A DNA stretch of 17,590 nucleotides from Phycisphaerales bacterium UBA3190 (GCA_002364005.1 DEXG01000015.1:119557-137146); one strand, 5' to 3'. Positions 1 through 8,656 are shown, counted from the first letter of the stretch. Program-made: numbers and translations. The notes: generated from the sequence alone by a model not told the origin.

Positions 1-32
1 TTGCGGCCAAACGAGCTGGCAACTGACCACCC

Positions 33-932
33 TCAACGACGGCGACGGCTGACGAGACCGAGACCTGCACCCATGAGCGCGAGCGAGCTGGGAGCGGGCA
101 CGAGCGGTGCCGAGGCCCCGCGGAGTTGTCCCTCTGAAGCCACGCGGATGTTATCGATCCCCCACGACTCGTCCTGGATTGACTGATCGAGCGTCCCGGT
201 GAAGAGGAAGTCGAAGTGGTCGGTCGCTTCGGTGATCTCGAAGAGCAGGGTGATGTCACGGTAGATCTGGTCCTGCCAGTTCTGCTTGTAGACATTCAGC
301 TCGGGGAGTTCATCGGGCATGCGGAAGTTGTTGGGGAGCCAGTGGATCTCGATGAGCTCATCGAAGAGGGTCTGCCCGTTGATGTCGACGCTGAAGTGGT
401 CAGGCCCGAACCCCTCGTAGTTTCCGTCCCATGAGTCGAAGATCATGAGGTCGAATGTGAGCGAGTAGATGCCCGCGGTGAAAAGCGGCTCGGTGCTGGG
501 TGGGTCGATGACGCCCCCGCTGTTCTTGACGGCGTTGCCGAGATCGAGCTTTGGACCGGAGTAGGTGCTCGGGAATGGCGGCTGAATCACGCCGCCGCCG
601 CCCCCGCTGCTGTCGAGCATGGGCACACGCTCCCGGTCAGCGCTGTACTCGCGGCGGGTGATGTTATAGGTCTGGCCGTTGCCCTGATCGGTTCCGAGCC
701 CCGCGGTGTTCGCTTCGGTCGCGTTGAGCGTGAGTGAGACGCTCTCGTTGCCGAATCGGCCAAGCACATTGGTGTAGGGCCCGCCGAGTTCTGCCCGGAC
801 ATCCTGTGACCAGACGCCCGCGGAATCGCCGCCTGGGTTCTCGAAGCCGATGCCGTAGATCGGCCCTGCAACCGCGATCGCTGGGGTTGTGAGTGCAGTA
901 GCGATGGTGAGCTTGAGAAGTCGGTTGTCCAT
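33..932 (-). CDS. Secreted PEP-CTERM protein of unknown function
   Basis: 299 residues. The frame stays open upstream to 1259, but the ATG at 932 is chosen because it is preceded by GAGAGGAA six bases away and opens a signal peptide (MDNRLLKLTIATALTTPAIA, likely cleavage after AVA near residue 22). The mature part is rich in Gly, Asp and aromatic residues with beta-sandwich character (YSLTFDLMIFDSWDGN, then DHFSVDING) and ends with WGIDNIRVASEG, wording common just before sorting tails in this phylum. The C-terminus is a PEP-CTERM variant: VPAPSSLALMG, a short hydrophobic run, then RRRR. Such tails are cut and anchored by an exosortase; none is encoded here. The middle holds a low-complexity Gly/Pro stretch (SSGGGGGVIQPPFP). 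Export and tail are seen directly; no catalytic family is recognised. Divergent from typA, with 249 bases between the starts. Confidence 0.85.
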   Translation of the reverse strand: MDNRLLKLTIATALTTPAIAVAGPIYGIGFENPGGDSAGVWSQDVRAELGGPYTNVLGRFGNESVSLTLNATEANTAGLGTDQGNGQTYNITRREYSADRERVPMLDSSGGGGGVIQPPFPSTYSGPKLDLGNAVKNSGGVIDPPSTEPLFTAGIYSLTFDLMIFDSWDGNYEGFGPDHFSVDINGQTLFDELIEIHWLPNNFRMPDELPELNVYKQNWQDQIYRDITLLFEITEATDHFDFLFTGTLDQSIQDESWGIDNIRVASEGQLRGASAPLVPAPSSLALMGAGLGLVSRRRR

Positions 933-1081
933 GGCGGTTCCTCTCTGATAAATCGCGGCCCGGTGTGGGCCAAGAGGAGTTTTCCCCAGTTCGGGGGCTT
1001 GGGCGAGTGTTCTGCTCGATTGGTGCCCAAGGGGTGGTTGGGGGTACGGAGTGGCGAAGATGGGCAACGAGTTTGGTATTT

Positions 1082-1111
1082 TCGTAGACCCGATAAACGG
1101 TGTGTCTACGA
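1082..1111. promoter_or_regulatory. 8-bp inverted repeat upstream of typA
   Basis: TCGTAGAC (1082-1089) and GTCTACGA (1104-1111) form a perfect inverted repeat with a 14-base spacer in the 249-base divergent gap between the PEP-CTERM gene and typA. It lies about 70 bases before the typA ATG. Further down, TAAACT (1149-1154) could be a -10 hexamer, but there is no good -35. The repeat may be an operator or a leader hairpin; it is also compatible with chance. Confidence 0.3.
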
Positions 1112-1181
1112 TTTGCCCCCGCGATCCGGGCTGATCCGCGGCGAGCCCTAAACTACGCCCCCGTACCGATTTGGAGTACCC

Positions 1182-3092
1182 ATGGCAGCGACCCGTTACC
1201 AATCGAGCAGCGACATCGCGTCGTTGCGCAATGTCGCGATTATCGCGCATGTTGACCACGGCAAGACCACGCTGGTGGACAACCTGCTCAAGCAGTCAGG
1301 GAACTTCCGGGCTGGAGAGCTTGAGAAGCTCGAGGGGGGGCAGCACGGGCTGATCCTCGACAGCAACGATCTGGAACGAGAACGCGGGATCACGATCCTC
1401 TCGAAGAACTGTGCCGTGAACTATCACGCGCTCGACGATACGGATTACCGGATCAACATCATCGATACGCCCGGTCACGCGGACTTTGGTGGCGAGGTCG
1501 AGCGTGTGCTGCAGATGGCCGACGGGTGCATCCTTGTCGTGGACGCGTACGAGGGCCCGATGCCGCAGACACGCTTCGTGCTGGGCAAGGCGCTGGAGAA
1601 CCATCTTAAGCCCCTCGTGGTGATCAACAAGTGCGACCGCCCGGACGGCGACCCCGACCGCGTGATCGGTGAGGTGTTCGACCTGCTGGTGGCACTGGGT
1701 GCGGACGACGACGCGTTGGACTTTCCTGTCGTGTACGCCTCGGCTCGCGACGGCTGGGCGCTTGACGAGTGGAACGGGGAGACCAAGGGCGAAAACCTGC
1801 AGCCCGTGTTCGAAGCGATCGTCAAGCATGTGCCCCACCCCGATGTGTACATCGAGAAGCCCTTGCGCATGCAGGTTACGACGCTGGGGTTCAGCGAGTA
1901 TGTCGGTCGCATCGGTGTCGGGCGTGTCTTCCAGGGCACGGTGCACTCGGGGCAGCCCGTGGTGATCGTCAAGCATCTCAAGGGAGGCAAGACAAAGGAA
2001 GTGCGTGCCAAGATCGGCACCCTCGAAGGGTTCGAGGGGCTGAGCAAGGTTCAACGCGAGTTCATCGGCGCCGGCGATCTGTGCGCGATCTCGGGGCTGG
2101 GCGAGCTGGATATCGGCGACACGATCTGCGATCCGGATCATCCCGAGGCGATGGACGAGGTCGCGATCGATGAGCCGACGATCTCGATGGCGTTCCGCGT
2201 GAACGATTCGCCGTTCGCGGGCAACGAGGGTGAGTTCGTCACCTCACGCCAGATCAAGGCACGCCTTGAGCGTGAGCTCGAGCACAATGTGGCGCTGCGG
2301 GTCGAGCCCGGGCGGACGATGGACGAGTTCATCGTTTCGGGGCGTGGGCTGTTGCATCTGGGCATCTTGCTTGAGACGATGCGGCGTGAGGGCTTCGAGT
2401 TGGCCGTCGGCCGCCCGATCGTGATCGAACGAATGATCGATGGCGTCAAGTGCGAGCCGCTGGAAGAACTCGTCGTCGATGTGCCCGACGCCTCAGTGGG
2501 CGGCGTGATGCAGATCGTCGGCGAGCGGAAGGGCGAGATCGTCAATGTCGATCAGCGCGGCGATGGGATGACCCACTGCGTGTTCAAGATCACCTCACGG
2601 GCGCTGATCGGGATGCGTGGGCGCGTGCTGACCGCGACGCAGGGCGAAGCGATCATGCACCACACCTTCCTTGAGTTCATCCCGGTCACGGGTGAGCGTC
2701 CCACGCGACACGCGGGCGTGATGATCTCGACCGAGTCGGGTCAGGTGACGGGGTATGCCGTCGAAAACCTGCACGAGCGTGGTGTCATGATGGTGCGTCC
2801 GGGCGACAAGATCTACGCGGGTCAGGTCGTGGGCGAGCACAACCGTGGCAACGACATCGAGGTGAACGCCGCACGCGTCAAGAAGCTCGACAACATGCGG
2901 AGCGCCAACAAGGACGCCACCGTCACGCTCAAGCAGCCCAAGGACTTGTCGCTCGAGCAGGCGCTCGAGTACATTGAGGACGATGAGCTGGTCGAGCTGA
3001 CCCCGCAGTCGATCCGTATTCGGAAGGTTGAACTGAGCGAGGCGATGCGTAAGCGTGCGGCTCGCCAGGAGAAGGCGAAAGCCAACGCCTGA
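1182..3092 (+). CDS. typA: Translational GTPase TypA/BipA
   Basis: 636 residues, slightly longer than the roughly 607 of E. coli BipA because of a basic Ala-rich C-terminal tail (MRKRAARQEKAKANA). A ribosome-associated GTPase of the EF-G type, known to aid 50S assembly and growth at low temperature or under stress. G1 P-loop AHVDHGKT (22-29), switch I RERGITI (66-72), G3 DTPGH (95-99) and G4 NKCD (149-152) are all intact. Domain II follows, then the EF-G III/V-like domains (VSGRGLLHLGILLETMRREG, then MRGRVLTATQGEAIM) and the BipA-specific C-terminal domain (MVRPGDKIYAGQVVGEHNRGNDIEVN). The ATG at 1182 has GGAG eight bases upstream. The stop TGA abuts the stop of the convergent VCBS gene, and no terminator is visible between them. 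Confidence 0.97.
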   Translation: MAATRYQSSSDIASLRNVAIIAHVDHGKTTLVDNLLKQSGNFRAGELEKLEGGQHGLILDSNDLERERGITILSKNCAVNYHALDDTDYRINIIDTPGHADFGGEVERVLQMADGCILVVDAYEGPMPQTRFVLGKALENHLKPLVVINKCDRPDGDPDRVIGEVFDLLVALGADDDALDFPVVYASARDGWALDEWNGETKGENLQPVFEAIVKHVPHPDVYIEKPLRMQVTTLGFSEYVGRIGVGRVFQGTVHSGQPVVIVKHLKGGKTKEVRAKIGTLEGFEGLSKVQREFIGAGDLCAISGLGELDIGDTICDPDHPEAMDEVAIDEPTISMAFRVNDSPFAGNEGEFVTSRQIKARLERELEHNVALRVEPGRTMDEFIVSGRGLLHLGILLETMRREGFELAVGRPIVIERMIDGVKCEPLEELVVDVPDASVGGVMQIVGERKGEIVNVDQRGDGMTHCVFKITSRALIGMRGRVLTATQGEAIMHHTFLEFIPVTGERPTRHAGVMISTESGQVTGYAVENLHERGVMMVRPGDKIYAGQVVGEHNRGNDIEVNAARVKKLDNMRSANKDATVTLKQPKDLSLEQALEYIEDDELVELTPQSIRIRKVELSEAMRKRAARQEKAKANA

Positions 3093-4427
3093 TCAGTTGC
3101 AGCCAGTCTGGAAATCGATCAGGAAGTCGCTGATATCGAAGAAGTTGGTGACGCCATCGAGGTTGTAATCGACGAAGATGTTCACGCCCGGCACCGGGTT
3201 CAGCAACCGACTGACATCCAGGTAATCGAGTGCGCCGTCGCCGTTGAGGTCTGCCGGGCAGACCCCACACTGATCGAAGAAGACTTCGAGGTTATCGGAT
3301 CCTCGTGCCGGCGCGACGAAGTCAACTTTGCCATCATCATTGAGATCCGCGACGGCAACCCATGAGCTGAGCCCGGTGTTTGGTACGGTATAGAGTCTGT
3401 ACGACCCATTCGAACTGCTCTCAAGCAATGATATCCCGCCTCCCTCTGAGCTGAGCACCCCGTCGTACGAGACAACGATGTCGAGCAGATCGTCATCGTT
3501 CAGGTACGCTGTTGCAACATTGGCTGCTTCAACAATCAGCTGGATCTGGCGGTAATCATCAAATGCACCCGTTCCGTCCCCGTAGTGGATGATGACGCTG
3601 TAATCGATCCTACTTACCGAGACGATGTCGAGGTGGCCGTCGTTGTTCATGTCTTCGACCGTAGTGGTGATGGTCGAACGCCTCGAGTTGAACTGGATCG
3701 GATCTTCGAATGTCGCGTCACCGTTCCCGAGGTAGATCCGCCCGCGGTTGCCGCTGGGATAGATCCCTTCAAGCGCGGCGATATCGGCGTTCCCATCGTT
3801 ATTGAAATCGGCGATCGAGATATCGTTCGTGTACATGTCATCGAAGAGCCCGAAGGGCTCGTCGAATGTGATGTTTGGCCCGCCGAGGAGGATTTCGACG
3901 GTCGGATCGTCGATCTGATACTGTTGATGCGTGCACGCGATGTCTGTGTACCCATCGCTGTTGAAGTCCGCGACCTTGATCGAACGGGACCGTTCCCCCA
4001 CGCTTACGCGGCTGTGCACCACGAAGCCGGCGTTGCCATCGTTGAGAAAGATGGCGATGTCGTTGTTTTCGGAGTCGAGGATCAGCAGGTCGGTATCGCC
4101 ATCGTGATCGATGTCATCAAACTCCTGTGCGATCGGGAGTTGACCGGTCAGGATCTCGGAATGGAGGGTGAAGGTCCCGCCGGGCTCTCCGAGGAGGACC
4201 GTGAACGAGCCCCCGTCACGGTTGAGAACAACAGCGTCAAGGTGGCCGTCCTGATCAAGGTCCGCGAGTTCGACCTGACCGGGGTGCTGCCCGACGGGGT
4301 AGAGGTCTACGCGTGAGAACCGCTGGTCGAGCAGGCAGATGGTGTCGGTCTGAGCGAGGACAGGCGTGCATGCGGCGAATGCCGCCGCAAAGATCGCCGT
4401 GGCGAGAGCGTACTTTGAATCAGTCAT
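3093..4427 (-). CDS. Secreted VCBS/FG-GAP repeat protein with GC-type dockerin
   Basis: 444 residues from the ATG at 4427, chosen over the open frame to 4577 because AGGGGA precedes it and it opens a signal peptide (MTDSKYALATAIFAAAFAAC, cleavage near VLA-QT). The body has seven DxDxDGxxD calcium-loop repeats of the VCBS/FG-GAP beta-propeller type: DLDQDGHLD, DIDHDGDTD, DFNSDGYTD, DFNNDGNAD, DMNNDGHLD, YLNDDDLLD and DLNDDGKVD. Residues 390-444 are a dockerin-like pair, CPADLNGDGALDYLDVSRLL and DYNLDGVTNFFDISDFL, ending TGCN, the GC-type dockerin arrangement typical of Phycisphaerales. The propeller probably serves in extracellular binding or adhesion. The role of the dockerin-like tail is not established in this group and no cohesin is present here. 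Its 3' end directly abuts typA. Confidence 0.9.
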   Translation of the reverse strand: MTDSKYALATAIFAAAFAACTPVLAQTDTICLLDQRFSRVDLYPVGQHPGQVELADLDQDGHLDAVVLNRDGGSFTVLLGEPGGTFTLHSEILTGQLPIAQEFDDIDHDGDTDLLILDSENNDIAIFLNDGNAGFVVHSRVSVGERSRSIKVADFNSDGYTDIACTHQQYQIDDPTVEILLGGPNITFDEPFGLFDDMYTNDISIADFNNDGNADIAALEGIYPSGNRGRIYLGNGDATFEDPIQFNSRRSTITTTVEDMNNDGHLDIVSVSRIDYSVIIHYGDGTGAFDDYRQIQLIVEAANVATAYLNDDDLLDIVVSYDGVLSSEGGGISLLESSSNGSYRLYTVPNTGLSSWVAVADLNDDGKVDFVAPARGSDNLEVFFDQCGVCPADLNGDGALDYLDVSRLLNPVPGVNIFVDYNLDGVTNFFDISDFLIDFQTGCN

Positions 4428-4524
4428 GTGGTCCCCTGGATTCCGTGTATGATGGATCGTGATGATATCAGATACGCTCGGATATTCGTGCGGTTGTATC
4501 AGTTTCAAAAGAGAAGGACCCGGA

Positions 4525-5511
4525 ATGCGATATTGGATGTATTTCACAATCACCGTGTTACTCCTGGGAGGATGCACGGCTGGCTCCCAAGTTGGATCTC
4601 AGGCCCAGACGAGTCAGTCCAACCGAGAACGCCTCTACGATGATGTGCGCATGCTCAGCGAGACTTTCGCACAGCGGAACACCAATCACCGCGGCGTGCT
4701 CAACGATGCCGGCACATGGGTCGGCGATCGCCTGGCCTCGATGGGCTACGTGGTCAACCTGGAGCAGGTGAACAAGCAGAAGCCCGAGCGCGGGTTTAAT
4801 GTCATCGCCGAGCTGCGCGGGACCACGCGCCCTGAGGAGATCGTCCTCATCGGGGCGCATTACGACGCCGAGATCGATACGCCCGGGGCCGACGACAACG
4901 CGTCGGGCGTCGCGGCGATGCTGGAGCTGGCACGCCGGTTCGCCGATGCGCCGATGGACCGGACGGTGCGCTGGGTGGGCTTCACCAACGAAGAGAACAG
5001 CAACAGCAAAGGCGGCGTGATGGGCAGCTTCGCGCATGCGCGTGAGGCGAAGAATCGTAACGAGTCGATCGTGGCGATGATGTCGCTGGAGATGCTCGGG
5101 TTTTACGACGAGACACCGGGGTCGCAGCAGTACCCGTTCGATCAGTCGATGGCCGCTCGGCTGGGAATGGACCTGCCCGACACGGGTGATTTCATCGGTG
5201 TCGTTGGACGGTTCGAAGACCGGAGACTCATCGATGCCATCAGCGCTTCGATGCGGGCGAGCGAGCGGGCCAATGTGGTCGATGCGGCGCTGCCGGCGAT
5301 GGTGCGTGCGATCTGGCGGAGCGACCATGGCAACTTCTGGCTCGCGGGCTACAACGCGGTGATGATCACCGATACCAGCGAGTTCCGCACCCCCCACTAC
5401 CACATGCCCAGCGACACGATCGAGACGCTCGACTTTGAACGCATGGAGGGCGTCGTCGACGCGCTCGAAGTGGCGATCCGTGACCTGGCGACGCTGTCCC
5501 CAGACGAGTGA
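4525..5511 (+). CDS. M28-family zinc aminopeptidase, predicted lipoprotein
   Basis: 328 residues from the ATG at 4525, preceded by AGAAGGA; the same frame is open from 4459 but those residues are not signal-like. The N-terminus MRYWMYFTITVLLLGGC is a lipoprotein signal with the lipidated Cys at 17. The di-zinc site of M28 peptidases is complete: H112 in GAHYD, D123 in GADDNASG, catalytic E156 and ligand E157 in FTNEE, E189 in SLEMLG, and H293 in HYHMPSDT. It should remove N-terminal residues from peptides in the periplasm or at the cell surface. Exact specificity cannot be read from sequence. Divergent from the VCBS gene (97 bases between starts) and convergent with the next gene (4 bases between stops). 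Confidence 0.93.
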   Translation: MRYWMYFTITVLLLGGCTAGSQVGSQAQTSQSNRERLYDDVRMLSETFAQRNTNHRGVLNDAGTWVGDRLASMGYVVNLEQVNKQKPERGFNVIAELRGTTRPEEIVLIGAHYDAEIDTPGADDNASGVAAMLELARRFADAPMDRTVRWVGFTNEENSNSKGGVMGSFAHAREAKNRNESIVAMMSLEMLGFYDETPGSQQYPFDQSMAARLGMDLPDTGDFIGVVGRFEDRRLIDAISASMRASERANVVDAALPAMVRAIWRSDHGNFWLAGYNAVMITDTSEFRTPHYHMPSDTIETLDFERMEGVVDALEVAIRDLATLSPDE

Positions 5512-5515
5512 TGGG

Positions 5516-7216
5516 CTATTCAACGCCGAGGTTGGCACCCTCGCGGAACTTGGCGAACTGAAGGCGCAGCTCGCCGCGGTAGGACGAATCGACACCACGC
5601 TTGATCTCCAGATCGATCCGGTCCACGAGCTTGGAGAGCGCCAGGTCCATCAGCGAGTCATCGCCCAGCACCCGCACCACCTCGGCGGGCTTGAGTGTCG
5701 CATGCAGCAGCACACCCGAGGGCGGCTGATCACCCAGCGCATCGAGCGTTTCGGCGGCGTCCTGAATCGAGCGCAGCGCGTCCGCGGGATCGGTGTCCCC
5801 TGGGGTCATCGAAGTGATAAAGAGGTCGGCGCTGCTGGTCGAACTGCTGACCCACGCCAATCGGGGTTCGATGCCCGGCCAGGAAAGGCTTGTTGGTTTG
5901 GTGCCGTCGCTTGTGGGCTCCAGGAGGGTGATCGTGCGCACCGCGTTGGGCAGACGCCCGTCGAACCGGGGGGCCTGAGATTCGTCATAGGCGCCGATCA
6001 TGGACTGCATGGACTCATCGCAGAGTCTGGCGGTTTCACCGCCCGGGCGTTTGGGATGCTCGAGCAGGATGCTCAGTGCGGCGCTGGAGCTTGGTGATGC
6101 TTGACGAAGGACCACCAACGCGGGCGCATCGAGCAAGTCGAACGCGCCCGATGCGGAACGATCGGGGTTGCTCTGAATCGAGAACCCGATGTCCATCGAA
6201 TCTTCGCTCACCGAGATGCGTGGCGCCCGGGAACTGGCCAATGCGAACATGGCGTCGGGTTGCACCGATTCGAGCAACGCGACCGGAGCATCGGGCAGGT
6301 CGTCTGCGATCGGCAGGTCGCTGGCGAAATGGCACTGCAACGATGTCGTGTCGAGATTGACGATGCCCGAAACGATGTGTTCTGAGCGTTCGTTGGGCGT
6401 TGCGGGCAGACCGATCACCGTTCGGAAGATCGGCGTGCGTGCGATGAACGCCAGTGAGAAGGAACCATCGGTCTGAGCCTCGTGCTGGGCGACCAGTTCA
6501 CGCAGCATGGGTTCGCGGCCCGAGGTGATCGCCGCTTGGGCAGCCGCGGGGTCTTCTTGATTGACCATCGACCCCATGACATCGTGCAGCAGCGTGGACG
6601 CGGTGCGTGGAGCGAGCAGGACGATCGCGGGTTCGTCTTTGGCAAGGCTCTCAAGCAACGCGACCCGGTACCGGCCCTGCTCGATGGCGTACACCGGTCG
6701 CCCGTGAACGATGTCGCGTTTGACGGGACGCATGGTCTGTCGGATCTGCTTGAGGTACGCGGGCTCGACCTCGCAGACGAGGGTCCACCGGGTGTCGATC
6801 GAGTTGGTGAGCCCCTGCATGCTCGCCTCGCCCTGTTCGAAGCCGTCCCAGACGACCGCGACGCGTTTGCTCAGCAGGTCCCTGATGGTGTCATCGACCG
6901 GGGCATCGAAAGCGGTGCCCAGTGCCTGCCACGCCCGTTCGGTCTGGGTGAATATGCCGCCCATCGCCAGCAGGGAACGCATCGATCGCCCGACGGGGCT
7001 GAGCAGGAGCGATTCTGCGGGGTTCTCAAAGACCGCCGCCGCATCGACCTCATTGGGGACAGACGCGAGCCGATCGAAGGCCCCCATGTCAGGGTCAGCC
7101 GCCTGGGTTGACGCGGTCACCCAACACAACAGCGGCGCGACGAGCACGCGCAGCATGTTCCCGGCGTTTCGTCGGGATACTCGGGTTGTGATATGAACAG
7201 CGCGTGACTGGTGCAT
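5516..7216 (-). CDS. Exported protein of unknown function, third gene of the sigma operon
   Basis: 566 residues if it starts at the ATG at 7216, 17 bases after the anti-sigma-like stop; no Shine-Dalgarno is visible there. An internal ATG at 7156 opens a cleaner signal peptide (MLRVLVAPLLCWVTASTQA, then ADP) and would give 546 residues, also without a strong ribosome site. The mature protein has no membrane span after the signal. Stretches such as LLSKRVAVVWDGFEQGE, RPVYAIEQGRYRVALL and a following ALLAPRTAS-like segment loosely recall DUF3352-type exported proteins of planctomycetes, but I would not assign a family. Because it is tightly linked to an ECF sigma factor and its likely anti-sigma, it may be an extracytoplasmic sensor or effector for that pair (inference from context only). 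Confidence 0.85.
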   Translation of the reverse strand: MHQSRAVHITTRVSRRNAGNMLRVLVAPLLCWVTASTQAADPDMGAFDRLASVPNEVDAAAVFENPAESLLLSPVGRSMRSLLAMGGIFTQTERAWQALGTAFDAPVDDTIRDLLSKRVAVVWDGFEQGEASMQGLTNSIDTRWTLVCEVEPAYLKQIRQTMRPVKRDIVHGRPVYAIEQGRYRVALLESLAKDEPAIVLLAPRTASTLLHDVMGSMVNQEDPAAAQAAITSGREPMLRELVAQHEAQTDGSFSLAFIARTPIFRTVIGLPATPNERSEHIVSGIVNLDTTSLQCHFASDLPIADDLPDAPVALLESVQPDAMFALASSRAPRISVSEDSMDIGFSIQSNPDRSASGAFDLLDAPALVVLRQASPSSSAALSILLEHPKRPGGETARLCDESMQSMIGAYDESQAPRFDGRLPNAVRTITLLEPTSDGTKPTSLSWPGIEPRLAWVSSSTSSADLFITSMTPGDTDPADALRSIQDAAETLDALGDQPPSGVLLHATLKPAEVVRVLGDDSLMDLALSKLVDRIDLEIKRGVDSSYRGELRLQFAKFREGANLGVE

Positions 7217-7233
7217 CGCAACGGGGGTGACAC

Positions 7234-8049
7234 TCAGGGGAGGTCGGGGACCTTATTCTGGACGGTGAGCGGCTCAGCGCGAGCGTCGTCGAGCGTCCAA
7301 GTGGTCAGAACAAACTGGTGGGCGTTGGCACTGGTGGAGAAACCAGAGCGCTTGCGAACGGACTGCGCCGATTGCTCCCGGGCGTTGAGCATGGTGACAA
7401 CAGCGTACCCGGGTGAGGTCGCGTAAGGATGCAGGGGTGTGCGGGGCACAGCGCCAGTGTACGGCGTGGTTGAAATCGCCAGTTCGTAGCGGAGCTGATT
7501 ATTGCCCGGTCGCTGCACGGGCTGATCGAAGATCCCCGCGACGGGCGCCACCTTCTGGCGAATTGTGGTGACCTCGTTGCCCAGGGCCTCAGCGATCTGG
7601 GCACCATCGTGCTCAACCGCATTCTGCAGGTCATGCACAGGCGTCTGCTGTGACGCGATGGTCGTGAGTCGAGGGTACATGTGCTGCAGTGTCGCGACCC
7701 CCATCAGCCCAACGAGCAGCAGCCCGGCCATGGCGACGCGACCGGCGCGGACCTGCTGGCGCAGCTTGCGGGGAAGGAATCGACGGTGTCGATCGGCGCG
7801 TTGAAGCACCTTGTCGCTCAGGTCGGGCATCTCGACAGGCATGCGCAACGCTTCGATCGCATCGCGGGTGTCGTGGAACTCCTGGCGACGGGCGGGGTCG
7901 TACTGGAGGGCGTTGCCGATCTCTTTCTGAATCTCAGGATCAAGCTCGCCATCGATCGCCGCGTCGATGAGCGACTCGGGGATGCGTCCGGGGGCATCGC
8001 TGTTCAGATCGGGGTGAGCACGATGGACGCGACGGTTGGGGCGATTCAT
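7234..8049 (-). CDS. Membrane anti-sigma factor-like protein
   Basis: 271 residues. The start ATG overlaps the sigma factor stop (ATGA, forward 8046-8049), the usual sign of translational coupling between an ECF sigma factor and its regulator. The cytoplasmic N-terminus (about 1-104) contains IDGELDPEIQKEIGNALQYD and a helical, Arg-rich stretch resembling the helical N-domain of anti-sigma factors. It lacks the HxxxCxxC zinc motif, so it is not a ZAS-type anti-sigma. A single membrane span lies at about 105-122 (VAMAGLLLVGLMGVATL), followed by a periplasmic domain of about 150 residues. The predicted role is to hold the sigma factor at the membrane until a signal releases it. Position and topology support this; sequence similarity alone is weak. 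Confidence 0.8.
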   Translation of the reverse strand: MNRPNRRVHRAHPDLNSDAPGRIPESLIDAAIDGELDPEIQKEIGNALQYDPARRQEFHDTRDAIEALRMPVEMPDLSDKVLQRADRHRRFLPRKLRQQVRAGRVAMAGLLLVGLMGVATLQHMYPRLTTIASQQTPVHDLQNAVEHDGAQIAEALGNEVTTIRQKVAPVAGIFDQPVQRPGNNQLRYELAISTTPYTGAVPRTPLHPYATSPGYAVVTMLNAREQSAQSVRKRSGFSTSANAHQFVLTTWTLDDARAEPLTVQNKVPDLP

Positions 8050-8630
8050 TGCGCGACCCCCGCGAGCTGCTTGGCAAGCGTGGCCTGATCCTTGAAGAGC
8101 ACACGCAGACGCTTGCGTCCGCGATGCAGGTGGCTCTTGATGGTGCCCTCGGGCATATCCAGATGAGAAGCGATGAGCGAGATGGGCCAGTCGAGCTGGT
8201 GGAACAGGATGATGATCTCGCGCTGTTCCTCACTCAGCGAGAGCAGCGCCGACTGGATCGCATCGTGCTGGACCTGCTGACGCTCGTCGGCGTACATCGA
8301 TGTCTCAGGGACGGCACCCTTGCCACCCATCGAGCCGACATAGTCCGTGTCATAGGCGGGTCGGTTCTTGGCCATCGCGTTCATGTAAAGCCGACGGGCA
8401 ATGGTGAAGAGCCAGGTCGAGAAGCGGAAGCGGAAGTCGAAGCGGTGCAGGTTGCCCAGCACACGCACGAAGGCCTCTTGCACGATGTCCTCGGCCACAT
8501 CCGGACGCCCCGACATGCGCAGGATGTACGCGTAGACCGAACGCTGATGGGCGCGGATCAAATCGCCGGCTGCCTGGCGCTCGCCCGCGATTGCTCGCTC
8601 GATCAGTGATCGCTCTTCGTGTCGTTCCAT
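8046..8630 (-). CDS. ECF-family RNA polymerase sigma factor
   Basis: 194 residues. Region 2 (about 20-90) contains RSVYAYILRMSGRPDVAEDI, then VQEAFVRVL and FRFSTWLFTIARRLYMNAM, the -10 recognition and core-binding helices. Region 4 (about 125-175) contains LSLSEEQREIIILFHQLDWP and the helix-turn-helix MPEGTIKSHLHRGRKRLRVL, which reads the -35. There is no region 1 or 3, as expected for ECF (sigma-70 group 4) factors. The linker between domains is of ordinary length, with GSMGGKGAVPETS. There is no clear Shine-Dalgarno before the ATG. It is followed by a coupled anti-sigma-like gene and an exported protein. A promoter-like element 43-72 bases upstream suggests autoregulation. Confidence 0.95.
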   Translation of the reverse strand: MERHEERSLIERAIAGERQAAGDLIRAHQRSVYAYILRMSGRPDVAEDIVQEAFVRVLGNLHRFDFRFRFSTWLFTIARRLYMNAMAKNRPAYDTDYVGSMGGKGAVPETSMYADERQQVQHDAIQSALLSLSEEQREIIILFHQLDWPISLIASHLDMPEGTIKSHLHRGRKRLRVLFKDQATLAKQLAGVAQ

Positions 8631-8656
8631 ATGGGTGTGCCAATCGCTCTAAAGTC

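Noticed and set aside
1296..2141. Long antisense frame inside typA (281 codons)
   Set aside because: It lies within a well-supported GTPase gene, has no domain signature, and is expected from GC-rich codon bias.
4558..5598. 346-codon antisense frame across the M28 peptidase
   Set aside because: The His/Arg/Val-rich, low-complexity product has no motif, and the opposite strand has all M28 zinc ligands.
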